A stretch of DNA of 64,000 nucleotides from assembly GCA_027422505.1 (NCBI GenBank), contig JAPQWV010000334.1, forward strand, positions 610,001 to 674,000. The letters are read 5' to 3'. How positions within the stretch are numbered: position 1 is the first letter of the stretch; each line of letters opens with the position of its first letter. Below the pieces are notes generated by a model that saw only the letters and a program-made list of their open reading frames with translations, searched no databases and was not told the origin of the DNA. Below are positions 23,161 to 35,758 of the stretch, piece after piece. The translations under genes and the position numbers were made by a program. Origin of the DNA: Craterostigma plantagineum. Its lineage: Eukaryota; Streptophyta; Magnoliopsida; Lamiales; Linderniaceae.

Positions 23161-26100
23161 ATGGATCGCTACCCTCGATACAATCACATATACGACCACA
23201 ATCTATATCTGAAGGTCCAGGATACAAACTTCCAGCTCGATCTGAGCACCTTTCGATGCCCGGACGAGATCATTGTCTCTATCCTGCGAGGACATCCCAT
23301 CTGGCACGCACTGACGGTCACCGCCTCTGGGCCAATGGTCTATCTCCAACAACTCTGGGCACATATACAAGGAGCTGTAGCGAATGGAGCATTCTCCTTC
23401 ACAACAAGAATCGTGTAGCGAATGGAGCATTCTCCTCTGGACTTGCCATACAGCGCAAATTACGACCCGCTCCCATCGGACCCAGAAATGGTCCATGATT
23501 TCATGCAAATGGGTATCAACCGCAGCTCACCAACTTAGCTCAGGTCCAGAGCAGCGGTATCCTCACCCCTCGAAGACACTGTTCGGGATTGTGAACAAGT
23601 GTCTATCACCCAAGCATGCTGGCTTCGACAAGGGCAACAGCAATATACCGCGAATCTTTCACGGACCCGCTTTCTCCAGAAATTTCGATTTCGCGCAGCT
23701 GATCTGGAATGATCTGGCTGACTAGATTCGGCTGAAGGAGAATCGGAGATCGAAGAACGTGGCATATGCTCAATGGTTCAACGTGATCATCACAGAGTTC
23801 ATGGAGTTACACGCGGAGAATATCCCTCAGCTGCCTCCCGGAGGAAACTATCAGCCGTCAAGGCTAAAGTTCTTCCATAATCCACGGCTCACGGACTTGG
23901 ATCAACCGTCGATGCCGATTCCACTCAACCTACTCAGGCTCGCCGACCCCACGGGAGCTGAGTATCAGAGATTCTACCGGGAACATCACCTCACCGAGGA
24001 GATGATTAGAGGGCCCCCGGCAGATGTACATGTGAGCCCTCCCCAACCGGAACACCAAACAATGCCCGACGTAGATGACACCCTAATAGACGTCGTGGCT
24101 ACTGAGATGGCGCTCGAGGCTCCTGCACATATCATGTGGAAGTGCCCGTACATGTAGGCGTGCTCGAAGAAACCATTAAGGAGGTTCTTCAAACAGTAGC
24201 ACAGCCCGAGGTCGAAATGGGGCAAAGCTCTCTTCCACTAGTGACGGATCAGGCAATCAACTGGAGTCCCTCTTCCCGGCCGTCACCACCGCATCAGATA
24301 CTACGCTAACCACATCTACAAGATTGCTGGCACTTCTTCGCTTAATATTGCTGCCATAACACCCATAGAGGCGAATCTTCAAGATTCGACTCAAGGCGGT
24401 GGAAGTCTCATACAGTCACAACCTCAAGTGACTGTGAGCCAACCTGCAGAGTCGGTGTCTACTCAAGGGCTGATAACAGGCGACATCAGTCGTCCTGGTC
24501 CATCCAAGGAGGCGTCCGCACCCTTTGTGACGAACGAGCAGTTCCAGGCCGCTCTCTCTGCCGCTGTACAATCCATGGAAGTCAAAATCATGGAGAGAGT
24601 ACTCCAAGCCATCGAGACATCTCGATGAGATACCGGGAAAGCACCTGTCTCAGAAGGCCCTTGGTCACAAACCAATCCCACACCTGCACAACCCACACCC
24701 ACCGACCCTTTAGCCACTTCCTCCATCCTCATCAACCCATACACTATACCTATAACCGAGCTCCACGACATACTCCTCGCCCGTCTGATCGGCCATTCCA
24801 TCCGGTCGCCGCAAGAATCCCTTTATCGGCGATTGGTGGATGACCCTGAGGCATCGACTAACACTTGCCGAGGCCAAAGCTCCCACTCACGGTGCAGACA
24901 TGTTGATTCTAACGATCAGGACCATCATGAGGGGGAGAAGAAGACAAGGACATCTACAACTGGCCAAGGACAAGGCTCGGGCGCTATGCAGACAAGCGCT
25001 GGAGCTGGTGAAACCCAAACCCAAACCCAAACACAAACCATCCACACCACGCACCGCACCGCCACTCTACCACATATCGACCTACCAATCTTCACCCTAC
25101 GGACGCCTCCGCCCACACCGCCGATCTACTCAAGCCCATTGCTTCCGAAAGAAGAAGCAAGTGCAGCAATGCTTGTGGCCCTAGCAGCTACCCAAGCTAC
25201 TCCCTCAGTCGCTCCAGACCAATCGGGCCCCTCAGGACATGGTGTCAATCCACACGAGGTCCTAGATAAATACATCTTCGAAGGACAGTGGATGACCCAT
25301 TCCATGCCCGAGGAGCATCAAAGACAACGACTTCAGGACGTCCGACACTTCTTACAACAAGCATCCGTGGATCTCGTAATCATAGATGAAGACGAACTTC
25401 AGGAAGGTGAAGACTACCAAAGAGACATCCCAAGGCTACCAGAGTTGATCGCACAACGAGCGGCTTCCCCCACCAGATAGATGTCAGGGACCATTCGGAT
25501 CGACACGCCATGGGAGAACATCCGTATTGAGATATCTTTCCTCAAAGAAGTCCGTGAGAATATCTAGAGATCACCGGACAGAATCAAGAAGTCGGATGAG
25601 TTTGAGCTGAGAGGGATCTCTCACTGAGATCAGCAGAATAGGATGACTTATCTATGGATGCTGACCCAACTAGGACCGGACGTAAGGCTGAGGATTCCGA
25701 AGGAACGACTGAAGAGTCATTTCAAGGAACTCTCCCCGATATGCCAACTCCTCAGTGTCTACTGTGCAAAAGAAGGACTTCCAACACCTCACTACGTTAT
25801 TGAGCAAGTGGACAGAACCCGAGAGGAACTAAGAGAGAGTGACCTTCCATATCTCCCTGCCGACGAGGTATACAACCTCTATCAGCTGTACCTGGAGAAG
25901 TACAAAGCTCCTCAAGGCTTCGTCAAGAAAGAAGGCCTCGAAGGGCTCTACCGGTTCATGATGCGACAAGTCAAGTACTTCGCCGCACACGACCTTTAGA
26001 TGGCTCCGGAGAGCAACATGAAGAAGGTCAACATAGCCGAACGACTCAACAAAGGACCTGAGATCGAAGGGCTTCCAAGCAATCATGTGCACATCAGCTC

Positions 26101-26428
26101 GGTCCTAGGCATTACCTACAGCAGTCCAATTGCCAAGAAGACTAGGATGATGCTGAAGACAGAGATCATAAGGCGACGAAACGCTTAAGGTCGTCAGGAG
26201 GAACATCGAGCAGAGTCTGGAAGAAATCAACCGAGACACTATGTTGAGGATCCACCGGTTCGTGAGAGAACAGCCGCTCCTGATGGAATTGCTGGATGAC
26301 ATCGAGGATCGCCTGAAGCTAAGGGAAACAGTTAGAGATTATGAGTATGCTCTGGGCTTGCGCAGATCGTACTACGCCCGGCAAGGACGAACAGGTGCAG
26401 AGACGCAAGCAAGCACAAAGAGGGAGAA
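23161..26428 (+). pseudogene. Env-position ORF of element A, decayed
   Basis: ATG at 23161 (MDRYPRYNHIYDHNLYLKVQ). The first 85 codons are open and include CPDEIIVSILRGHPIWHAL and VYLQQLWAHIQGAVANGAF. A 22-base duplication (23377-23398 repeated at 23415-23436) breaks the frame. Most of the remainder stays in one frame (from about 23384) with stops near 23723, 24155, 24626, 25478, 25564 and 25999. Against the copy at 46-3559 a deletion of about 115 bp or more lies near 24250. C-terminal blocks include MTYLWMLTQLGPDVRLRIP and FVREQPLLMELLDDIE. No signal peptide or clear membrane helix is visible, so calling it an envelope protein would be positional only. I do not recognise a named fold. Confidence 0.75.
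26414..26428 (+). other. Polypurine tract of element A
   Basis: CACAAAGAGGGAGAA directly before the 3' LTR. Confidence 0.75.
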
Positions 26429-26778
26429 TATAGAATATTATTTCTAATTGTGCTTGATTTTATTAGTTGTCCTTGTAATTTGGTGCGTTTTGTATAGTAG
26501 TCCTTAGATTAGGACTAGTTTGATATTTATACCAAGCTTGTTTGGTATAAATACATGTAAAGAAATTGTGCTGAATAGAGAAAGTTTGAAAATTGATCCG
26601 AAAGGCTTGCAATTCAATTTCTAGACAGAGAAACAACATTAACTTTCTCACTCTACTCGAATTCTCTCTATCGTTCTTCAAATGAGTTTTTCGATTGAAT
26701 CTTATTGATTATCATTATCATCGAATTACTTTGAATTCTTGCCTAGGATCTTAGATTTGTTAATCGTAGGACCTAACA
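26429..26778 (+). repeat. 3' LTR of element A (350 bp)
   Basis: Begins TATAGAATATT (first G mutated) and ends GGACCTAACA. Same length as 3555-3904. The perfect TATA palindrome is at 26524-26553. The next base belongs to element B's spacer in opposite orientation, so this is the insertion edge of A in B. ATTGT (26779-26783) is the predicted right target-site duplication. Confidence 0.8.
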
Positions 26779-29327
26779 ATTGTTTTCGTCTTTAGTGTTT
26801 TTCACGAAAGAAAAATTTTCGACTTATGAATTTTTCGATTAAGGGTTTGCGCGTGTATTTAGGGATTTTTCGACTGTAAGAATTACTATTTCTAATTGGG
26901 CTTATCGGGCGTTTTAAATTTGAAAGTCGCACAGGCCCAATTTTGAATTTTTCGCTCGAGAAACTCAAGTCAAAAATTTTCATTGGGTCCCTATTCAATT
27001 TTCGCTCGACAAATTTGAAGCAAAAATTAACATTTGGTCCCGAATCAATTTTTGCTCGAGAAACTGCGATTGAAAATTACCAATTTCGCCCAACTTTTGC
27101 AATAGTAAGTTTTTCGAAATTTTCAGATTGACTTCTAATTTTAAGTAAAAACCACATAATTGCTCCTCTATGTATAAATGGAATACGTAATTAACTCTCT
27201 GTAATTTTCGAACAGTGACATCTGGCTCCATCTTCAAATTTTGTAAATCTGTAATACTTAGAGCAATAATGTCGAGAATCTTAGAGTTAATTTTGGAAGC
27301 AATTTTTCTAGTTTAGGCTTCCCCAGAATTATTTTACAAGATGAGTTGGTTAAATTTAAAATCACAAAACATGTTATGATCCAAATATTTAACCATTCAA
27401 AATTCGAACCATTGCCGTGTACTCCAAGTCGGGATCAATTCGTGAGGTCTTCCTCATTTATTCTACATTACTTAGAGAAAGATCATCAAAATAGTTTGGA
27501 GCTCAAGGCATTAATTTTTGTAAATGCTCCCCCTAAAAATGTGCACCAAAAATTGATTTAGCGTGAAAGCATATAGAATCAATTTCAAGTAGCTACGTAA
27601 ATTAGACAATTTCTCCTAGATACATGGTCCCCTAATCATGTATTCAAGATATTGCGTGATGGTATGAGCAAGAAGTTCGCATTTAATCAACTCCGCATAG
27701 ATGCAAATTAAAATTGCATATTAAAATGTGCGACCTAGAACAAGATATCACATTTAATCAATTCAGTTCAAATGCAAAGGCATATTGCATATCAGAATGT
27801 GCGACGTAAAAATATTTTTATATATATAATTTTTGTTTTATTATATATGTATATATTAATTTGATTAATTGTATGGGGTCAGATTATTTTGCTTCGATCA
27901 TTGTCACGCTTAAAAATTCACAAGACATTCGAACGATTTTATGCCGTCAAGTCTCGTGAGCAAACTAATGTCTTAGGTTCAAAGTATGGTCCATTTCGAC
28001 AACTCTCACTAGGTTCGCTTAGCGCTCATTTATTTTTGACTAGGTATTTATATTTATATCACTCAAGTCAACACAAGTCATATTAAGTCAATTTACCTGT
28101 GATCGAGGCGCTTTTAATAATTAACCGAGCGAGAGATTGTCATTTTCGAATTAAAGGGACTTTGAAGGAAAGGGAACGTTTTGGGAAAAGTGAACTTTAC
28201 GTCGTTTTCCATTCCTTTGTCGTTCTCCTTTACTTCGGCATTTTTCTCTTTCATCTTTTTGTCTTTTTCATCCTTTTATCTTTTGTAAATTTTCTGCACT
28301 TGCTCAAGTTGAAGCTCTGCTTCTCTACGAGGCTGAGAGATTATCTAAGGCGAACTTCTACTTTTTGGTTCTCGGGCCGATACCGTGCTCATTTTCTCTT
28401 AATCCTTAAAAAGGTTTCAAAGATTATCAATTTGAGAAGTTCACGGTTATGGAATTCGAACCCAAGGCCGTGCTCCTCTTCTCGTATCTTGATATAAGAC
28501 CGGATTATCGTTGGAGAAGTTCACTTCGTGGTGCACCTCTTCCAGCCGTTCTGACGAGTGTACGAGATTATCGATGGAGAAGTTCACAGCAAGATCGATA
28601 CCCCTTTCTTAAAGATTTTTAGAGGCGGGTTCTTTTGATCTGTTTTTCTTTGTGCGTGGAGCATTCCTCATGTGCGTTTTCCACCTCCGTTTGTCATCCT
28701 TTTTTTGTTTCGTCTCGTTTTTCTCCCCCTCCTTTTCTTGATTGAACATCCCGCCAAAATTTTCGATTGAAGGCTCAAAGGGTATATTCAATATGAAGAA
28801 AAAGAATTTGTAGAAGGCTCAAAATGGATGACTAAAGGCTATTTGAATGATTGAAAATTATATTTGGCCGAGTGAGGAATTTCCTAAGTGCCCTAATCAT
28901 CTTCCTAACGTTCTATTGCAAGGTGAGTATGACGCCAAGAATCACGAGTCAAGCAATGACTGTGTGACTCACTCAAGGATAGATCCGTAGAAAGAAAACA
29001 AAGAAGGCTAGAAATCTCACTCATATAAAATGACTTTGTGTCTGATGGAATCCACGAGAGAACTTTTAGATACAAGAATGCGACTTAAGATTGACAAAAT
29101 TAAGCAATTATTCAGTCGCATGTCAGGGAAATTTATACGTGACTTAGATCGAGCATACTAAAGATATCGTCATTCCCCTAATATTATACTTATATGTAAA
29201 GTATTTTTAATTTTTATTGGATTTTATTTTTAATATAGAGAAATATTTCACAAGATATAGCATTTAAAGTATAGAAAACACATAGCATAGAACATGTGTA
29301 AGCACATAGGAGCACGTAAAGCATAGA
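26779..29327 (-). other. Post-pol spacer of element B
   Basis: Inverse complement of A's 19198-21790: shared landmarks include the sequence around the lost 19-base motifs (28340-28580), the block at about 27880-27920, a TA-rich stretch near 27800-27860 and a CCCCC tract at about 27530 (PPT-like on the minus strand). No gene seen in it. Confidence 0.75.
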
Positions 29328-29824
29328 TTACGGAAGATTCAACACGCCTAATTTTCCGACAAGGAATGAGAACCGTTTTTCATCCAAAGCGTTGGTGAAA
29401 ATGTCAGCTATTTGATATTCCGTTTTCACGAAGTACATGTTAATCGTGCATTTTTCTACGTGATCTTTTCTAAAATGATATCTAATATCTATGTGTTTTG
29501 TGCGTGAGTGGTGAACGGGATTGCACGTAATCGCAATGGCACTTTGGCTATCGCTATAAATGGGTCTATTATTTAAATTGTACCCATAGTCACGAAGTTG
29601 AGTCCGCATCCATAGCATTTGCGAGCAACAGCTGGCAGCCGCGACATATTCAACCTCGGCCGTTGATGTTGAGACGCAGATCTGTTCTTGGATGACCAGT
29701 AGACCAACTTTTCGCCTAGAAATTGAGTGCCACCGGATGTGCTTTTCCTATCCATTCGGCGACCTGCATAATCAGCGTCAGTATAGCCAATTAATTTAAA
29801 ATTCGTGCCCATAGGATACCACAA
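29328..29824 (-). pseudogene. copia RNase H and end of pol (element B)
   Basis: NFKLIGYTDADYAGRRMDRK, YSDSQSAIAITCNPVHHSRT, KHIDIRYHFRKDHVEKC and FLVGKLGVLNLP with stop at 29328. Two overlapping frames meet near 29600, so there is one frameshift. Last catalytic residues are present. Confidence 0.9.
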
Positions 29825-29826
29825 TC

Positions 29827-30850
29827 CTAGGGTAGAGGTGCCTTTGAGGTAGCGTAAGATTCGTTTAACCCGAGCATGTGGGATTCTTTAGGGTCGGCTT
29901 GAAAACAGACACATAAGCAAGTAGCAAACATGATATCGGCCGGCTTGTGGTGAGATAGAGAAAGTGCCAATGATGCTACGATATAGTGTGTGTCGACCGC
30001 TTTTTCTGTGGGATCGGCATCCAACTTGCAGCTAGGTGACATGAGAGTGCTGAGAGGCTTGCTCTGATCTTGATGGAACTTCTTAGAATATCCTTGATGT
30101 ATTTAGTCTGACTTATGAAGATGCCACCTTCGAGCTGCCTGACTTGGAGTCCGAAGAAGAATTGCATCTCTCCCATGTGACTCATTTCAAATTGTTCTTC
30201 ATTAGATCTCCAAATCTCTTGCATAGCCGTGGATTTGGTGATCCGAAGATGATGTCGTCTACATAAACTTGGACGATCATCAAGTCCTTATCTTGCCATT
30301 TTATGAAGTGGGTCGTATCGATCGTCCCTCGGATGAACCCTGATTTCACGAGGAAATCACTGAGGACATCACACCAAGCACATGGGCTTGTTTCTGTTCG
30401 TAGAGAGCTTTGCCCAATCGACAGACGTGACAGGGGTGTTCTTGATTAACAAAACCTTGTGACTGAGATACGTAGACTTCCTCCTTTAAACACGCCGTTG
30501 AGGAAGGCGGTCTTAACATCCATTTGATAGACCTTGAAGTCTTTGTGATCCGCATATGCCAAGAAAAGGTGGATGGCTTTGATTCGGGCAACAGGAGCAT
30601 AGGTTTCATCGTAGTCGATGCCTTCCTATTGATTGTATCCCTTCACAACCAGCCTTGCTTTGTTCCGAATCACTTTCCCATCTTCATTCTTTTTATTCTT
30701 AAATACCCATTTCGTTCCGATGATGGTTTTCCCATGCGAACGGGGTACTAAAGCCCATACTTGAAGACGCTCGAATTGGTTGATCGCATCATGCATAGCT
30801 ATCACCCAATCCGGGTCTTTAAGCGCGTCTGCTACCTTGGTTGGCTCATT
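29827..30850 (-). pseudogene. copia reverse transcriptase (element B)
   Basis: The catalytic YVDD (plus-strand 30254-30265) is intact between the palm blocks KALYEQKQAH (shifted) and MSHMGEMQFFFGLQVRQLEG. The N-terminal block ([13 protein letters not shown] equivalent) is near 30630-30680 with an in-frame stop. Several frameshifts separate the segments, more than in A. Confidence 0.88.
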
Positions 30851-31335
30851 TTAAGAAGCATCTGAAGAGACTATGCTGATGTCTTGTCCTTACTCCGCTC
30901 GAAAGATCACCAATAATCTGATCAACCGGATGTGCTCGAGTCCACTTTCGCTTATGTGGCAGAGCTGACGTAGATGCGTCAGGGATTTGTGGACCGAGAT
31001 AACCAAGAATTCAGGTTGTTCATTAGGTTGAGGTAAGTCTATTTCTTCATTAAGATTGCGCGATTCTGACGAGACTTCCTCAATGATGGGTTTTCAGTGA
31101 TCTGTGGTATTTTTGAGTCGGGTGACGTGCGGACATTTGAAGAGCTTGGGACATCGACCTCGTCGAGTGGGGGTTCCACTAAAGGTGTATCGTTAATAGT
31201 CTCTGTCCGATATACGGGCTCAAAGAGAGAGTCCAAGTCCTCCAACGCAAGTCTCAGAGCTTCTTCTGACGTTGAGTCCTTATTTGTTACCATCTCTTGT
31301 TGGTTTTTTGCCAACACACAGTGTATACGGTGTTC
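30851..31335 (-). pseudogene. Int-RT connecting region (element B)
   Basis: Acidic linker (LALEDLDSLFEPV, EPPLDEVDVPSS) comparable to 17100-17690 in A; frameshifted at its edges. Confidence 0.6.
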
Positions 31336-32290
31336 TCAACTATTGTATTCAGAAGCCATCTGATAAGGTGCGGGTCCTGAACTGAGGTGTGCAGGAGCCA
31401 TTTCTGCCACTTCGTGGAAAGTAACATTATAGCTTTCTTTGATTGAGCGGTTGGACTTGATGTATACTCCGTACGCCTTTGAAGTTGACGAATACCCAAC
31501 AAATGTCGCTTCGAATGCTTTAGGGTCGAACTTAGCACGTTGCTCTCTGTCGTTCGCCACAAAGAACTTGCACCCAAAGACTTTGAAGAAGGAAATATTG
31601 AGTACTCTCCTGTTGATTATTTCGTACGGAGTCTTATCGAAGCGCTTGTGAACCACCGTCCTGTTCTGAGTGAAGCAGGCGGTATTTACTGCTGCAGCCC
31701 AAAGGAAGTGTGGGAGGCAAGAATGAATTAGCATCATACATGCGGCTTCCATTATCGTTCCATCTACCTTTCAACGACACCATTCTGTTGAGGCGTCTTT
31801 GCGGCTAAGAATTGCTGACTAATCCCATGATTCTAATAAAACTCACTGAGGTATTTGTTCTTGAACTCAGTGCCATTATCCGTTCTGATTACTTGAATTG
31901 TTTGTTGCGGCAAATTCTGAGTAAGCGTTCAAAAAATTAATTATCAAGTCCCCTGTCTCATACTTAGTTGGAGGAACTTCGTCCACGTGTAGCGAGAGTA
32001 GTCATCAACTATAACTAGCACGTACTTGCGCTCACTAATACTCTGTGTCTGCATGGGTCCACAGAGGTCCATATGTAGTAATTCCAAGGGACGTGAAGTA
32101 GAGGCAACTAGTTTGATGTGATGAGAAGCTCGCTTCATTTTTCCCAGTTGACATGCCGAACATTGATGCTCTTTTTGTAGAATAATGGTTGGTAGACCGT
32201 GAACCAACTTTTGGTTGATAGTCGTTGAAGAGCTTTGATGTTCAGATGAGACATACGTTGATGCCATAAGCTATTCCTCTGAATTGTAGT
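31336..32290 (-). pseudogene. copia integrase (element B)
   Basis: LLHMDLCGPMQTQSISERKY (first Asp), YVLVIVDDYSRYTW, then near 31850-31900 an Asp-Asn-Gly motif and near 31790 a Gln-Asn-Gly-Val-Val-Glu motif. All three catalytic positions survive, unlike in A, but a stop and frame changes lie between them. The C-terminal part (FKVFGCKFFVANDREQRAKF, FVGYSSTSKAYGV) is open to 31336. Confidence 0.88.
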
Positions 32291-32704
32291 TTGGGAGATG
32301 AGGCAAGCAGCAGTTGTAGTCCGCACGGACGTCAGATTGATTGTGTAAAGATTATATTTCCGAAGTCCTTGGAGGAGTTCTGTGTTCTGACTGTCGAATA
32401 TTCTGCACCGGTCAGCATGAAAGACCACCTGGAATCATTTGTCACAGAATTGGCCTATGTTGAACAGGTTATGGTGGAGACCTTCGACGTAAGAGACATC
32501 CTTGATTGTCAGATTTTCTAGAATGATGTCCCCAAGTCCTAGAATGGGGGCTGAGTCGTTTCCGAATCTGAATTTTCCATTCAGTCGGTCTTTGTAGTTG
32601 CTCAGCAGCTCTTGTATTCTCGTCATGTGTGTGGAGCAACCAGAGTCAAGGTACCACACATGATGAATCTGCAAAAACAAATTTAAAGAGCTATAGGTAG
32701 CCAC
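32291..32704 (-). pseudogene. copia protease and Gag-pre-integrase region (element B)
   Basis: VWYLDSGCSTHMTRIQELLS with the active-site Asp, then ILENLTIKDVSYVEGLHHNL and GQFCDK, frameshift near 32435, then VFHADRCRIFDSQNTEL. Same layout as 15890-16245. Confidence 0.88.
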
Positions 32705-34265
32705 TTATAAATGGGTCCTCTCTGATTAGCAGATTTTATCTTTGGTTCGGATATGGTTCCTAAACTAGTGTTAGTTTGGAGCTTTAACAACCCAAGTTAC
32801 TCGCGAAGGAGTTGAGTTGGATTTGCCCTATGTAGACGGCATAACCTTTTTGGCTTTCATCTTTTTAGGCGGTGATTTAGGAACCTATTTGGGTTGAACC
32901 TTGCAGGGAAAATTAATTTCAGCTCGGACAAATGCTTTAGTAGGCTTGAGCGTGGCAAAGATCTTTTCATTGGATAGTATCCTAAGGTGCTTTGGCGATT
33001 CGATCTTAACATGATAACTTAGATGAGAACCAGCATGAATAGCGCCATATGCGTTCTTTATGGCATGATCTTGTTTCCTGCGGGTCTTCCTAGAGGCTTT
33101 TGTCTTAGAATGATTAGTTTTCATTGCCGAAGTAGAGCCGGTTTCAAAACTTGTGCTTCTAAAGGTGGTAGGCTGAAGAGAACATGTAGAAGCAATTATT
33201 TGAACAGAAGAAACAACTCTTTTATTTATACGAGTGTCTTTTATTAGTACAGAAGGAGATATTTTCTTAACTATATTCAAATCTACCAGCTCCTTCTCTA
33301 TTTTTAATCTAGACACTCCCGCCATCAACTCTAACGCTCGCTCTACGCTCCCTGTATATGTAAGCAAAACAGGATTAGATTTAGAATATTTTAACGTACT
33401 TATTTTTAAGATCTTTTGAAGGCGTTTTTCTTTCTTCAATATTTTCAGAATGATATTTTCAGTTGAGGGAGATGCGTGAGAAATAGCTTGTGGGATTGAG
33501 GAAGCTTTGAGATTTTTCATATCTTTTAGGAATTTTTTCTTTTCAGCTTCAATATTCTCCCTTTCTTTTTCTAAAGAAACTCTTAACACTTCTATTTTCC
33601 TAACAATAGGGGGTACATAGGGAGAATTTTCAGAATGATGAATTTGAGCTTTCGTAATTTTAGAATGATCTTCAGGAATTTGAACTGATTCAAGGCTCCA
33701 ACCCTTGGGAAGATTCCAAGTGTCGTTGCTTTGATTCAGCTCGTCATAGCAAAGGGGAATTTCAGCCTTGGTTTTAGCTTTTCTCTTGGCTTCTTCTATT
33801 TCATAAGTTTCCTTTTTTCCCAGTGGAAGCCATGAGAGAGGTTAGTCCGACACCCATGTATTTGACATCGTATAGTTGTTTACAATCAACTTTCTTCAAA
33901 TGACATGGATTTTCAAAACCTAAGCCATACTTGTAATCGTAAAACTCCAAGTCCTTGGGCTGATTCAAAAATATAGTCTGTTCCGATTGTGCCTTCTTTA
34001 CTATAAGATCTTCTAATTTTTTATTTTAGCGTATAACTTCTTACGCTCTTCTCATAATAGAGCAAAATTATTTTCAACCGTCACTTTGGCGGCTTCACAG
34101 GCATCTAGATTTTTCCTAAGTTCACAAACCTTAGTATTAGATCTATATAATTCGGTTTCTAAGTTGGTGATCATAGTAGTCGCTTCCGTTAACCTACAAT
34201 TGAGGTTAGCTTTCTCATTGAGATGTGTAACTAGGCAATTGTAGTTATTTTCTAGCCTGTGTTCT
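32705..34265 (-). pseudogene. Gag-pro linker of element B
   Basis: The best segment (32885-33589) shows a charged helix (LEKERENIEAEKKKFLKDM), Ser/Lys-rich sequence and the conserved block (SRKTRRKQDHAIKNAYGA). The rest (33590-34265) keeps only short readable pieces. Counterpart of 14720-15890. Confidence 0.6.
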
Positions 34266-35758
34266 AATTCTTTAGATCATGCTGCTCTTTTTGAGGTTTG
34301 TAGTCTCTCTAGAATGTAGGCTATTAGAAAGTTCTTCTATTTTCGCACTAGAGCTCGTAATTTCTGATTCGAGACTAGTAATTTTCACTTGAGATTTGAC
34401 TAGTTTCTTTTCTACTTCCTTTACGCTTTCCTGCTCACATTTCATAATAATGTATGCTAATTGATACGATTCTAACATGTTCCATAATATGGAAGGAGAA
34501 AATACATCCTCAGAAGGTTCGGATGCTTGGTCTTCGTCCGTCTGTTCTGAGGTTTCGGCGTCTGAATGCTCGTCCAGGCGGGCCATTAAGGCTACTTCTC
34601 TTCTGAGCTAGACGTGTCCTCGAGCCAGTGGTCTTGTTCTGCCATTAAAGCTACTCCTGCTTTCTTTTGCTTCGTGAGTTGAAGCTTCTTGGAGTAGTAG
34701 TTAGCATCTCTCTTATTTGGAAGTGTGCATTCTCTAGCAAAATGACCAGGTTTCATGCAGTTAAAGCACTTGGTAGGTTCTTTAGAGACTTTGACTTCGG
34801 AGGTCTCAGGTGTATGTTCTTTATTCCTTGAGCTTGAGGCCCAAGTCGATTGGCTGATGATGAGGACTTCTTTTTGAAGTATCCTTTGCTCATCATCTTT
34901 CCAATTAACGCCGACTTCTTTCCCAGCGCTTTCATGTTAGGCTCCATGTCTGAATCTGTTTCATCTTCAGACTCTGAGGGAGTAGGAGGCTTGATCTTCT
35001 TTCTTTTTGTGTTTTTGAGCTTCTCTTCTCTGAGACTAGGGCAACTGAGTCGTCGATAAGTTCGCCCTTCTGCTCCTTCTGAATCTCGCTAACATCTTCC
35101 TCGTGCTGTGCGAGATTGTCGTACATGGCATGGATATCCAGCTCCTCAAGGTCTTTATTTTGTCGAATTTGAGGGGATATCTTCTTCCATTCGGATGACA
35201 GAGAGGAAAGAAATCGGATGTTGGTTTCCATGTTCGTCTTCGTGATTTCAATCTTCCTCATCTCATTTAGGAGAGTGAGATATCTTTGGTAAAAATAATG
35301 TAAGCTTTCCTCGGATTTAGCTCGGAGGGAATCATAGGCTGTTAGAATGTTTGCCTTTTTGGCCTTGATGCCGACTTCTGTTCGTTGAATCATGTTATGC
35401 AGCTCATCCAACATTCCCTTGTTGTTGGGATGCTGTCTATCTGTCGATAGATGTTGTTTGGGATGCCTTGCATTAAGGTGTTATAGGCTATAGTATCAGC
35501 CTTTGCTCTCACTCTTTCCTTTGCGGTGTACTCTCTAGGCTCTTTAAGTCGTCTAGATGCAGGGATCGGAGGGTTAGCTGAGTTGTCACCAGGCACATTT
35601 ACCCAGAACTGAGCTGGGCCTTGCTCAAGTGAACTGAGAGGGTCATCTGCTTGATCTTTTAGCTCAATAAAATTTAGAAATCGGCTTCTCCACACTGCAT
35701 ATTCGCCTCTTTTTAGGATCGGGGGACGGTTGTCATTTCCAAGTGAATAGGCATCCAT
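34266..35758 (-). pseudogene. gag: copia gag (element B), start preserved
   Basis: ATG at 35758 (MDAYSLGNDNRPPILKRGEY) gives the N-terminus missing from A. A frameshift near 35400 precedes the capsid block (DELHNMIQRTEVGIKAKKAN, EMRKIEITKTNMETNIRFLS). The frame changes again at about 34940; the CCHC knuckle (CFNCMKPGHFARECT) is read at about 34730-34775, followed by an acidic tail and a coiled coil (34272-34586). Confidence 0.85.

Larger units (their letters stand above)
3905..26778 (+). mobile_element. SIRE-like Ty1/copia element A, 5' end outside, split by Gypsy-1
   Basis: Order: partial gag, Gypsy-1 insertion, rest of gag with CCHC knuckle, linker with coiled coil, protease, integrase, RT, RNase H, 4-kb spacer, env-position ORF, PPT, 350-bp 3' LTR. 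The RNase H ending (KHIDIRYHFIKDHVEKG, FLVGKLGMLNLP) and the RT motif YVDDIIFGS look like SIRE/Maximus. The gag homology to element B begins at the first base after the A' LTR, which supports A' having inserted into A rather than a deletion. The remaining 5' gag and 5' LTR should lie left of the window. Confidence 0.75.
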
